A DNA stretch of 64,000 nucleotides from Streptomyces sp. NBC_00523 (GTDB lineage Bacteria; Actinomycetota; Actinomycetes; Streptomycetales; Streptomycetaceae): NCBI RefSeq assembly GCF_036346615.1, contig NZ_CP107836.1:6820001-6884000 (forward strand). Reading direction: 5' to 3'. The position numbers and the translations under genes are program-made. Below are positions 1-11,900 of the stretch, one piece after another. The notes beneath the pieces are model-generated. The model was not told where the DNA came from and made no database searches. It saw nothing but the letters and a program-made list of their open reading frames with translations. Numbering within the stretch: the stretch's first letter is position 1; each line of letters opens with the position of its first letter.

Positions 1-4
1 CCGG

Positions 5-2960
5 GTGGTGGACGAGGTCGACGCCCTCCACGTCACCTTCACCGACGAGGGCGAAGGCCCGCGCCAGACCCTCCGCGCGGCCTGGGACTGGGCACCGGTG
101 CACCTCGACCTCGGGGCGGAGCCGGACCCCCGGGCGGCGGCCCGCGCATGGATGGAACACGACCTCGCCCGCCCGCTCGACCTCGCCCGCGATCCGCTGT
201 TCGGCCACGCGCTGATCCGGCTGTCGCCCACGGAATTCCTCTGGTACCTGAACTACCACCACGTGGTCCTGGACGCGATCAGTGCCTCGATGGTCCGGCA
301 GCGGGTCGGCGAGGTGTACTCGGCGCTGGCCGAGGACGGCGCCGTCCCGCCCACCCCGTTCGGCACGCTGCGGGACCTGGTCGACAGCGACGCCGAGTAC
401 CGCGCCTCCGACGCCTTCACGGCGGACCGCGCCCACTGGAACGAGCGCTTCACCGACCTGCCCGCCCCCACCCGGCTCACCGACACCTCCACGACCGACC
501 CCCACCAGGTCCTTCGGGTGGCCGAGGAGCGGGAGCTGCGGGACGCGGAGGCGCTGCGGGCTGCGGCGGCCAAGGCCGGGGTCAGGTGGTCCCGGATCGT
601 GATCGCGGCGACCGCGCTCTACGCCCACCGGCTGAGCGGTGCCCAGGACGTGGTCCTCGCCCTGCCCGTCACCGCTCGCCGGGGCTCCGGCCGCGACCTG
701 ATGTCCGTGCCCGGCACGATGTCCAATGTGGTGCCGCTGCGGCTGACCGTGCGGCCGGACATGACCTGGGGCGAACTCGTGGCCCAGGTGGCGCGCGAGG
801 TCGAGGCCGCCGTCGCACACGAGCGGTACCGCAGCGAGGACCTGCTGCGCGACCTCGGCGCACCCGGCGGCATCGGCACGGCGTTCCCGCTGATCGTCAA
901 CATCATGGCCTTCAACGCCAGGCCCTCCTTCGCCGGACACCCCGCGTCCGTGCACCACTTCGTGTCCGGCTCGACCACCGACCTGGCCGTCTGGCTGTTC
1001 GACTACCGGGACGGCAACCCTCCGCTGCTGAGGCTGCACGGTGCGCCGGACGCGTACGGCGCCCACGACCTCGCCGCGCACCAGCGGAGACTGCTCGCCC
1101 TGCTCGACGCCGTCGCGGACCTCGATCCGGACGAGGCGGTGGGCGGGGTCGACCTGCTCACGGCGGAGGAGCACCGCGAGAGCGCGGCGCTGGGGACCGG
1201 GCCGGTGGTCCCGGGCGGCACCGAGACGCTGCCGGAGCTGTTCCGGGAGCAGGTACGCACGGCTCCGGATGCGACGGCCCTCGTGTGCGGCGAGGTGTCG
1301 TTGTCGTACGCGGAGTTGGACGCGCGCGGGAATCGGCTGGCGCGTGCGCTGGTGGCGCGGGGTGCGGGTCCGGAGCGGTTGGTCGCGGTGGCGTTGCCGA
1401 GGTCGGCGGACCTGGTGGTGGCGATTCTCGCGGTGCTGAAGTCGGGCGCGGCGTATGTGCCGGTGGACCCCGAGTATCCGGCCGCCCGGATGGCGTACCT
1501 CCTGGACGACGCCCGGCCCGTGCTGACCGTGACCGATACGCGTACCGGGCAGAGGCTCCCGGGGAACACGGGCGATTGGCTGGTGCTGGACGCCCCGGAG
1601 ACGGCGGCGGAGATCGCATGCCGCCCCGCCACCGATCCGATGGTGGCGGTCGAGGCCGGCAACCCCGCCTACGTCATCTACACCTCGGGATCCACCGGCC
1701 GCCCCAAGGGCGTCGTCGCCACCCACGGCAGCCTGACCGACCTGCTGACCGACCACCAGCATCGCCTCTTCGCACCGCTGGTGGAGGACAGGCAGCGGCT
1801 GCGCGTGGCGCTCACCACCTCGGTGTCTTTCGACGCCTCCTGGAACCAGCTGATGGCCCCCTTCGCGGGCCATGAGCTGCACGTCCTGGACCACGCGACC
1901 TGGACCGACCCGGAGGCATGCGTCGCCTACGTGGCAAGCCGTGGTCTGGATTACATCGAGGCCACCCCCTCGTACCTCCAAGACCTCGTATCACAAGGCC
2001 TGTTGAGCGATGCGCGACACAGCCCCACGCTGGTCGGCGCCGGTGGTGAGGCCGTCCCGCAGCATCTGTGGGAGCGGTTGCGGGCGGCCGACGGCACGCG
2101 CTGCGCCAACCTGTACGGCCCCTCCGAGTGCACGGTCAACTCGGTGACCGCCGTCGTGGCGTCGAGCCCGCGCCCGGTCATCGGCCGGCCTGTCAGCAAC
2201 GCCCGGCTGTATGTACTGGACGGCGCGCTCCGGCCGGTCCCGGGTGGTGTGGCGGGCGAGCTGTACATCGCGGGCCCGGGGCTGGCACGCGGCTACCTGA
2301 ACCGGCCGGGTCTCACGGCCGGGCGTTTCGTCGCCGACCCGTACGGCCCCGAAGGCACGCGCATGTACCGCACTGGCGACCGGGTCCGCCGGAACGCCGA
2401 AGGCGACCTCGAGTTCCTGGGCCGTACGGACGACCAGGTGAAGGTACGCGGCTTCCGCATCGAGCCCGGCGAGATCGAGGCCGTCCTCGCGGAGCACGAG
2501 GACATCGCACGCGCCGTCGTCACCGTGCGCACCGACGACGAGCCCCGCCTCGTCGCCTACGTCATGCCCGCCGCCGGACGGGACATCCAGCCCGACGCAC
2601 TGCGCACCCGGCTCCGCGACCGGCTGCCCGCCTACATGGTGCCGTCGGCGGTCGTGGTCCTCGACGCTCTGCCGCTGACCCCGAACGGCAAGCTGGACCG
2701 GCGCGCCCTCCCGGCCCCCGGGCACCGGCCCACCGCGCCGGGCCGCGCCCCGCGCAGCGCGGTCGAGCACCTGCTCGCCGGGCTGTTCGCCGAGGTGCTC
2801 GGCGCCGACGAAGTAGGCCTGGAGGAAAGCTTCTTCGACCTCGGCGGGCACTCCCTGCTCGGCACCCGCCTCATCGCCCGGGCCCGGTCCGTGCTCGGCG
2901 TGGAGCTGCGGCTCAGCGACCTGTTCGACGCGCCGACGGTGGCCCGGCTGGCGGCCAGGG
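5..2960 (+). other. NRPS module 1: C(starter-like)-A(unknown)-T
   Basis: The C domain (to about residue 390) has HHVVLDA in place of HHxxxDG: the second His and Asp are kept and the Gly is replaced. Its body, with the SNVVPLRL stretch, resembles starter-type C domains that accept an acyl-CoA or acyl-ACP group, so this may be the first module. The A domain spans about residues 405-900. Pocket residues by hand alignment to GrsA PheA (positions 235-331) are D A N E G G L V N, which I cannot assign. The acidic residue at 278 might favour a basic or amide side chain. Carrier serine near base 2850. Confidence 0.75.
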
Positions 2961-5900
2961 TGGACGCGGCAGGCCAGGCCCGCCCGGCGCTGGCCCGGCG
3001 CGAACGGCCCGAGACCGTGCCGCTGTCCTTCGCGCAGCGCCGACTGTGGTTCCTCCACCGCATGGAGGGCCCGAGCGCCACGTACAACATCCCCCTCGCC
3101 CTGCGGCTGACCGGGCACCTGGACGAGCGCGCCCTCGAAACCGCCCTGGCGGACGTGGTGGAACGCCACGAGAGCCTGCGCACCGTCTTCCCGGCCGTCG
3201 CCGGTGTGCCGTGCCAGCGGGTCCTGGACCCCGACGCGGCACGGCCCCGGCTGCGGTTGACGGAGACCGCCGAATGCGAACTGCCCGACCGGCTGGCCGA
3301 GGCGGCAAGGCAGGGATTCGAGCTCTCCGGCGAACCGCCCCTGCGCGCCGAGCTGTTCCGGCTCGCCGAGGAGGAACACGTACTCCTGCTCGTCGTCCAC
3401 CACATCGCCGGTGACGGCTGGTCGACGGGGCCGCTCGCGCAGGATCTGGCGACCGCCTACGCGGCCCGGAGCGAGGGCGCGAAGCCGCAGTGGTCGCCGC
3501 TGCCGGTCCAGTACGCCGACTACGCCCTGTGGCAGCGCGAACTGCTGGGCGACGGCGGCGACCCGGACAGCCTGCTGGGCGGTCAGCTCGCCCACTGGCG
3601 CGAACGGCTCGCGGGCCTGCCCGACCAGATCGAGCTGCCCTTCGACCGGTCCAGGCCCGAGGCGATGTCCTACCGGGGCGCCCAACTGCCGCTGTCCGTC
3701 GATGCGGAGCTGTACGAGGGCCTGCGCGCCCTCGCCCGCGACGGCGGGGTCAGCCTCTTCATGGTCCTCCAGGCCGGACTGGCCGCGCTGCTCGGCAAGC
3801 TGGGCGCGGGCACCGACGTCCCGATCGGCACGCCCGTCGCGGGGCGCACCGACGAGGCCCTGGACGACCTGGTGGGCTTCTTCGTCAACACCCTGGTGCT
3901 GCGCACCGACCTGTCCGGCGACCCGACGTTCACCCAACTCCTCACCCGGGTGCGCTCCGAGGCGCTTGCCGCCTACGCCCACCAGGACGTGCCGTTCGAG
4001 CACCTGGTCGAGGCGCTGAACCCGGCGCGGACCCTCGCGCACCACCCCCTGTTCCAGACGATGCTCACGCTTCAGAACGCACCGTCCGGCACCTTCGACC
4101 TGCCGCGCCTGCGCGTGACCTCCGACCTGGTCCCCACCGGCACCGCCAAGTGCGACCTGACCTTCGTCCTCGCCGAACAGCCCGGCGGGGGAGGGCTGTC
4201 GGGCGTCGTGGAGTACAGCACGGACCTGTTCGACGCGGCCACCGTCACAGCCATCGTCGAGCGCTGGCTGCGGCTGCTGCGCGCCGTCGCCGCCGACCCC
4301 GGCCGGCGCATCGGCCAGGTGGACGTGCTGTCCGACGACGAACTGCGGGCCCTGCTCCCGGCCCGCCAGGACGCGGAACCGCCGCAGCACAGCCTGCCCG
4401 CGCTGTTCGAGCGGCAGGTGCGGGCCGATCCGGACGCCCTCGCCGTCACGGACGGCGCGGCCACACTCACGTACGGGGTGCTCAACGCCCGCGCCAACCG
4501 ACTGGCGCACGCCCTGATCGAACGAGGCGTCGGGCCGGAGCAGTTGGTGGCGCTGGCGCTCCCGCGCTCGGCGGACCTGGTGGTGGCGGTGCTCGCGGTG
4601 CTCAAGGCGGGTGCGGCGTATGTGCCGGTGGACCCGGAGTACCCGGCCGCCCGGATCACCTACCTGCTCCAGGACACCCGGCCTTCCCTGCTCCTGACCA
4701 CCAGTCAGATTGGGATGGAAGGCGTGGACCGGCTGCTGCTGGACACCGCCGACCTGGACAGGCTGCCGGACACCGACCCGGGCGTGGCCGTCGACCCGGC
4801 CCACGCCGCCTACGTCATCCACACCTCCGGCTCCACCGGCAACCCCAAGGGCGTCGTGATCCCGCACCACAACGTGGTGCGCCTCTTCGACACCACGCGC
4901 GAGCGGTTCGCCTTCGGCGCCGACGACGTGTGGACGCTCTTCCACTCCTACGCCTTCGACTTCTCGGTCTGGGAGCTGTGGGGACCCCTGCTGCACGGCG
5001 GCCGCCTGGTCGTCGTGGACCACGAGACCAGCCGCTCGCCCGGCCGCTTTCTCGACCTGCTCGCCCGCGAACGGGTGACGGTGCTCAACCAGACGCCGTC
5101 CGCCTTCCACCAGCTGATGCAGGCCGACGCGGAGGACCCGGACACCGGCGGCCGGCTCGCCCTGCGCACGGTGGTCTTCGGCGGCGAGGCACTGGAACAC
5201 GCCCGGCTGGCCAGCTGGTACGAGCGCCACCCGGAGGACGCGCCGCGCCTGGTCAACATGTACGGCATCACCGAGACCACGGTGCACGTCACCCACGCGG
5301 AGCTCGGCCGGACCGCCACCACCCCCGGCGACATCGGCACCGCCCTCCCCGACCTCCGCGCGTACGTCCTCGACGCCGGACTGCGCCCTGTCGCCCCGGG
5401 CGTCCCCGGCGAGCTGTACGTCGCGGGCCCCGGCCTGGCACGCGGCTACCTGAACCGGCCCGGCCTCACCGCAGGGCGCTTCGTGGCCGACCCGTACGGG
5501 CCCGCGGGCTCACGCATGTACCGCAGCGGTGACGTGGTGCGCCGCGCCGCGGACGGCACCCTGCGCTACGTCGGCCGGGCCGACCAGCAGGTGAAGGTGC
5601 GCGGCTTCCGCATCGAGCTCGGCGAGATCGAAGCGGCCCTGGCCGCCCACCCGGACATCGCGCAGGTCGCCGTCCTCGCCCGGCAGGACCGGGCCGACGA
5701 CACCCGGCTCGCCGCCTACCTCGTACCGGCCGCCGGTACTGCCCCGCAGCCCGCCGCCCTGCGCGCCTACCTGCGCGAGCGCCTGCCGGAGCACATGGTG
5801 CCCTCCGCGTTCGTCACGCTGGACGCCCTGCCCCTGACCGTCAACGGCAAGCTCGACCACCGCGCCCTGCCCGCCCCCGGCCCCGCCCCCGCGAGCACAT

Positions 5901-8900
5901 CCCGCGCCCCGCGCACCGCCCGGGAGCAGATCCTCTGCGAGCTGTTCGCGGAGGTGCTGGGCGCCCCGGCGGCCGGTGTGGACGACGGCTTCTTCGACCT
6001 CGGCGGGCACTCCCTGCTCGCCACCCGCCTCGCCGCCCGGATCCGCGCGACGCTCGGCGTGGAGATGCCGCTGCGCACGCTCTTCGAGGCGCCGACCCCG
6101 GCCGCCCTGGCCGCGGCCCTGGGCGCGGCAGACCCGGCGCAGACCGCTCTGGCGCGCCGCGAGCGCCCCGCGACGATCCCGCTGTCGTTCGCGCAGCGCA
6201 GGCTGTGGTTCCTGCACCAGCTGGAGGGTGCGGGCGCGAACTACCACATCTCCCTCGCCTGGCGGCTGGCCGGCGACCTGGACCGGCGGGCCCTGGAGGC
6301 CGCCGTCGCGGATGTCGTCGCCCGCCACGAGAGCCTGCGCACCGTGTTCCCCGCGGTGGACGGCGTCCCTCACCAGCAGGTGCTGGACAGGGACGAGGCC
6401 CGCCCCGGCCTGCCCCTGCACAAGACCACCGAGGCCGGACTGCCCGCCCTGATGGCGGCGGCGCGGGACCGGCGCTTCGACCTGGCCACCGACCTGCCGC
6501 TGCGCGCCGACCTGTTCGCCCTCGCACCGGACGACCACGTCCTCCACCTGGTGCTCCACCACATCGCGGGCGACGGCTGGTCGCTGAGCCCCCTCGCGCG
6601 GGGCCTGACCGAGGCCTACGCGGCACGCGTCCGTGGCGCGGCCCCGCAGTGGGCGCCGCTTCCCGTCCAGTACGCCGACTACACCCTGTGGCAGCACGAA
6701 CTGCTCGGCGACTCCGCCGACCGGGACAGCCTGCTCGCCGCCCAGGCCGACTACTGGACCCGGCAGCTCACCGGGCTCCCGGAGCTCATCGAGCTGCCCG
6801 CCGACCGGCCCCGCCCGGCGGTCGCCTCGCACCGGGGCGGCTCCGTGCGCGCCGGTCTCGACCCCGAACTGCACCGGGGGCTCAGCGAGCTCGCCCGCGC
6901 CCACGGGACGAGCCTCTTCATGGTGCTCCAGGCCGGGCTCGCCGCCTTGCTGACCAAGCTGGGGGCCGGCGACGACATCCCCGTAGGCAGCCCGGTCGCC
7001 GGCCGCACCGACCAGGCGCAGGACGAGCTGGTCGGCTACTTCGTCAACACCCTGGTCTTCCGCACCGACACCTCGGGCGACCCGACGTTCGCCGAGCTGC
7101 TGGACCGGGTCCGGGACACCTCGCTCGCCGGCTACGCCCACCAGGACGTGCCGTTCGAATACCTGGTCGAGGTCCTGAACCCGTCCCGGTCCCTCGCGCA
7201 CCACCCCCTGTTCCAGGTCATGCTGGTGCTCCAGAACACGCCCCGGGCCGACTTCGCGCCGCCCGGGCTGCGCGTCGAGGACCTGCCGTCCGCGTCGGCC
7301 ACGGCCAAGCTGGACCTGATCTTCACGATGGCCGAGCGGCACACGGAGGACGGCACCCCGGACGGACTCCACGGGACCGTCGAATACGCCGTCGACCTCT
7401 ACGACCCGGCCACCGTCGAGACGATGCTCGCCCGCTGGGAGCGCCTGCTCCGCATCGCGGTCGCCGACCCCGGGCAGCGGCTCAGCGGGCTCGACCTGCT
7501 GACGGCCCAGGAGCACGACGCGCTCGCGGCGCTGGGCACCGGGCCGGTGGTCCCGCGCGGCACCGAGACGCTGCCGGGGCTGTTCCGCGAGCAGGTGCGG
7601 ACGGCCCCGGACCTGACCGCCCTCGTGTGCGGTGAGATGTCGCTGTCGTACGCGGAGTTGGACGCGCGCGCGAACCGGCTGGCCCATGAGCTGAGGGCGC
7701 GGGGTGCGGGTCCGGAGCGATTGGTCGCGGTGGCGTTGCCGAGGTCGGCCGACCTGGTGGTGGCGATTCTCGCGGTGCTGAAGTCCGGCGCGGCGTATGT
7801 GCCGGTCGATCCGGAGTATCCGGCCGCTCGGATCGCGTACCTCCTGGGCGACGCCCGGCCCGTGCTGACGGTGACCGATACGCGTACCGAGCAGAGCCTT
7901 CCGGGAGACACAGGCGGCCGGTTGGTGCTCGATGACCCGGAGACTTCCGCACGGATCGACAGGCGCCCCGCCACTGATCCGATGGTGCCGGTCGATCCGT
8001 CCCAGCCGGTCTACGTCATCTACACCTCCGGGTCCACCGGCCGTCCCAAGGGCGTCGTCGCGACGCACACCGGCCTGGTCAACCTGTACGCCCACCAGGG
8101 CCCGTTGGTGTCTCCGGCGGGGGAGCGGCTGCGCGTCGGACTCACCACGTCCGTGTCGTTCGACGCCTCCTTGGACCAGCTGTTCGCCGTGTTCGCCGGG
8201 CATGAGCTGCACGTCCTGGACGAAGCGACCTGGACCGATCCGCGGGCCTTCCTCGACTACGCGGCGCGCTGCGGCCTGGACTACGTCGAGGCGACGCCCT
8301 CCTACCTCGCGGTGCTGGTCGACCAAGGTCTGCTGGAGGGTTCCGGGCCTCGTCCGTCGCTGGTCGCGGCCGGGGGTGAGCCCGTCCCGCAGCAGCTGTG
8401 GGAACGGATGCGGGCCGCCGAGGAGACGGTCTGCCTCAACCTGTACGGGCCCTCCGAGTGCACGGTCAACTCGGCTACGGCAGCGGTGGCTTCGAGCCCC
8501 CGCCCGGTTATCGGCGGGCCTGTCGGCAACGCCCGGCTGTATGTACTGGACAGTGCGCTCCGGCCGGTCCCGAGGGGCGTGACGGGCGAGCTGTACATCG
8601 CCGGTACGGGGTTGGCGCGCGGATACCTCCACCGGCCGGGCCTCACGGCCGGGCGTTTCGTCGCCGACCCGTACGGCCCCGGAGGTACGCGCATGTACCG
8701 CACGGGTGACCTGGTGCGCTGGAACGCCGAGGGCAGTCTTGAGTTTCTGGGGCGCACGGACGACCAGGTGAAGGTACGCGGATTCCGCATCGAGCCCGGC
8801 GAGATCGAGGCCGTCCTCGCGGAGCGCCAGGACATCGCGCGTACCGCCGTAGTCGTCCGTCAGGGCGGCACACAGGGCCCCAGGCTCGTGGCGTACGTGC

Positions 8901-11900
8901 AACCCGCCGCCGGGGCCGCGCCGCAGTCCGAGGCGTTGCGGGCGCACCTGCGTGAGCGGCTGCCGGAGTACATGATGCCGTCCGCGTTCGTGCTGCTCGA
9001 CGCGCTGCCGCTGACGCCGAACGGCAAGCTGGACCGGCGCGCCCTGCCCGAGCCCGACGCCGCCGCGACGGCCGGACGGGCGCCGCGCACGCCCGAGGAA
9101 CACGTGCTGGCCGGGCTGTTCGCCGAGGTGCTGGGCGTGCCACGGGTCGGTGCCGACGACGACTTCTTCGCGCTCGGCGGGCACTCCCTGCTCGCCACCC
9201 GGCTCGTCGCCCGCGTCCGTACGACGCTGGGCGCGGAGCTGGCCCTGCCCGCCCTCTTCCGTACACCGACCGTGGCCGGACTGGCCGCAGGCCTGAGCAC
9301 CGCGGGCCGGGCCAGGCCCGCCCTCGTACGGGCGGAGCGGCCCGAACGGGTACCGCTGTCCTCCGCGCAGCGCCGCCTGTGGTTCCTGCGCCAGTTGGAG
9401 GGCGTCGCATCCGTCTACAACATGCCCCTCGCCTGGCGGCTCACCGGTCCGCTGGACCCCGCCGCCCTCGAAGCGGCGCTCGGCGACCTCGTGGACCGGC
9501 ACGAAACCCTGCGTACGGTCTTCCCGGCGCAGGACGGGGTGCCGTACCAGCACGTCCTGGCCACCGGAGAGGCACACCCGGACCTGGTGGTGACCCTGGC
9601 GGGCGAGCGGAACCTGACGGAACTGCTGACGGCCGCCGCCGCGCGCGGCTTCGACCTCGCCGCCGAACCGCCGCTGCGCGCCGAGGCGTTCGAGGTCGCG
9701 GCGGACGAGCACGTGCTGCTCCTGGTGATGCACCACATCGCCGGAGACGGCTGGTCGCTCGGACCGCTGGCCGCCGACCTGGCGACCGCGTACGCGGCAC
9801 GTGTCCGTGGCGAGGCCCCTCAGTGGGCGCCGCTTCCTGTCCAGTACGCCGACTACACCCTCTGGCAGCACACACTGCTCGGCGACCCGTCCGACGCGGA
9901 CAGCCTGCTCGCCCGGCAGACCGACTACTGGACGCGGACGCTCGCGGGCCTGCCCGAGCAGATCCGGCTCCCCGCCGACCGCCCCCGCCCCGCAGCCCCT
10001 TCCAGCTCCGGCGGCCGGCTCGCGATCGAGGTGGACGCGGAACTCCACGCCGGACTGGTCCGGCTCGGCCGCGAGCACGGGGCCAGCGTCTACATGGTGC
10101 TCCAGGCCGCCCTGGCCTCCCTGCTCGACAAACTGGGGGCGGGCCAGGACATCCCGGTCGGCAGCCTCATCGCCGGCCGCACCGACCAGGCCCTCGACGA
10201 CCTCATCGGGTTCTTCGTCAACACGCTGGTCCTCCGCACCGACACCTCGGGCGACCCCACCTTCGCCGAACTGCTGGGCCGGGTCCGGGAGAACGCGCTC
10301 GGCGCCTACGCCCACCAGGACCTGCCGTTCGAGCAGGTCGTGGAGGCGCTGAACCCGTCCCGGTCGCTCACCCGGCAGCCGCTGTTCCAGGTGCTGCTGG
10401 CCCTCCAGAACGTGCCGCGCACCGATTTCGCCCTGGGCGGTCTCGCCACCGAACCCGTCCTGGTGGGGACACCGACGACGATGTTCGACCTCGGCTTCCA
10501 CCTGTTGGAGCGCGGCGGCCCCGGTGCCTCCGAGGGCATCGTCGGGCGCGTCGAATACAGCACCGACCTGTTCGACCCCGCCACCGTGGAGAAGCTGGTC
10601 GCCCGCTGGCTGCGGCTCCTCGCGGCGGTCGTCGCCGCGCCGGGGCTGCCGTTGAGCCGGATCGACGTCCTCACCGCCGACGAACGCCACGAGCTGCTGA
10701 CCGCCCGCAACGACACCGCCCGCCCCGCTGCCGGCACCACCCTGCCCGCCCTCTTCGAGGAGTGGGCCCGGGCAACCCCGGACGCCCCGGCCGTGGTCTT
10801 CGAGGACACCGTGCTGTCCTACGCGGAGCTGAACCGCCGCGCCAACCGCCTCGCCCACGCGCTGATCGCCCGTGGAGTGGGCCCCGAGCAGGTCGTCGCC
10901 CTCCGGCTGCCGCGCTCCGCCGAGCTGGTGGTCGCGATCCTCGCGGTGCTCAAGACGGGCGCGGCGTACCTGCCGGTGGACCCGGGCTACCCGGCCGCCC
11001 GCATCGCGTACATGGTGGAGGACGCGCGCCCGGCCGTGGTGCTCGACGACCTCGCCTCCGTAACGCCGTCCGGCGAGCTGCCGGAGCACGACCCGGGCGT
11101 GCGCGCGGACCCGCGCCAACCGGCCTACGTCATCTACACCTCCGGCTCCACCGGCCGCCCCAAGGCCGTCGTCATGCCCGCCGCCGCACTGCTCAACCTG
11201 CTGGCCTGGCACCACCGGGCCGTCGGAGGCGAACCCGGCACGCGCACCGCGCAGTTCACCGCGATCAGCTTCGACGTCTCCGTGCAGGAGATGCTGTCCG
11301 CACTGCTGTACGGCAAGACCCTGGTGGTCCCCACCGAGGAGCAGCGCCGCAGCGCCGAACTGTTCGCCCACTGGCTGGACCGCCACCGGGTCGAGGAGCT
11401 GTTCGCGCCGGACCTGGTGGTCGAGGCGCTGGCCGAGGCCGCCGAGGAGGCCGGTCTCGGCCTGCCGCACCTGCGCCTCGTCGCCCAGGCCGGGGAGGCC
11501 ATGCGCCTGGGCGGTGCCGTACGCCGCTTCGCCGCCCGGCCCGGCCGGGTGCTGCACAACCACTACGGCCCCGCCGAGACCCACGTCATCACCGCCTACG
11601 CGCTCCCGGCCGACCCCGCCGACTGCCCGCGGCCCGTGCCGATCGGCCGCCCCGTCGACAACTGCCGGGTGTACGTCCTGGACGAGGCCCTGCGACCGGT
11701 CGCCCCCGGTGTCCTGGGCGAGCTGTACCTCGCCGGCACCGGGCTCGCCCGCGGCTACCTCGGCCGGCCGGGGCTGACCGCCGGACGCTTCGTCGCCGAC
11801 CCCCATGGCCCGGCCGGCGCGCGCATGTACCGCACCGGCGACCTGGTCCGCTGGGGCGCCCACGGCGAACTGGAATTCGCCGGCCGGGTCGACCACCAGG

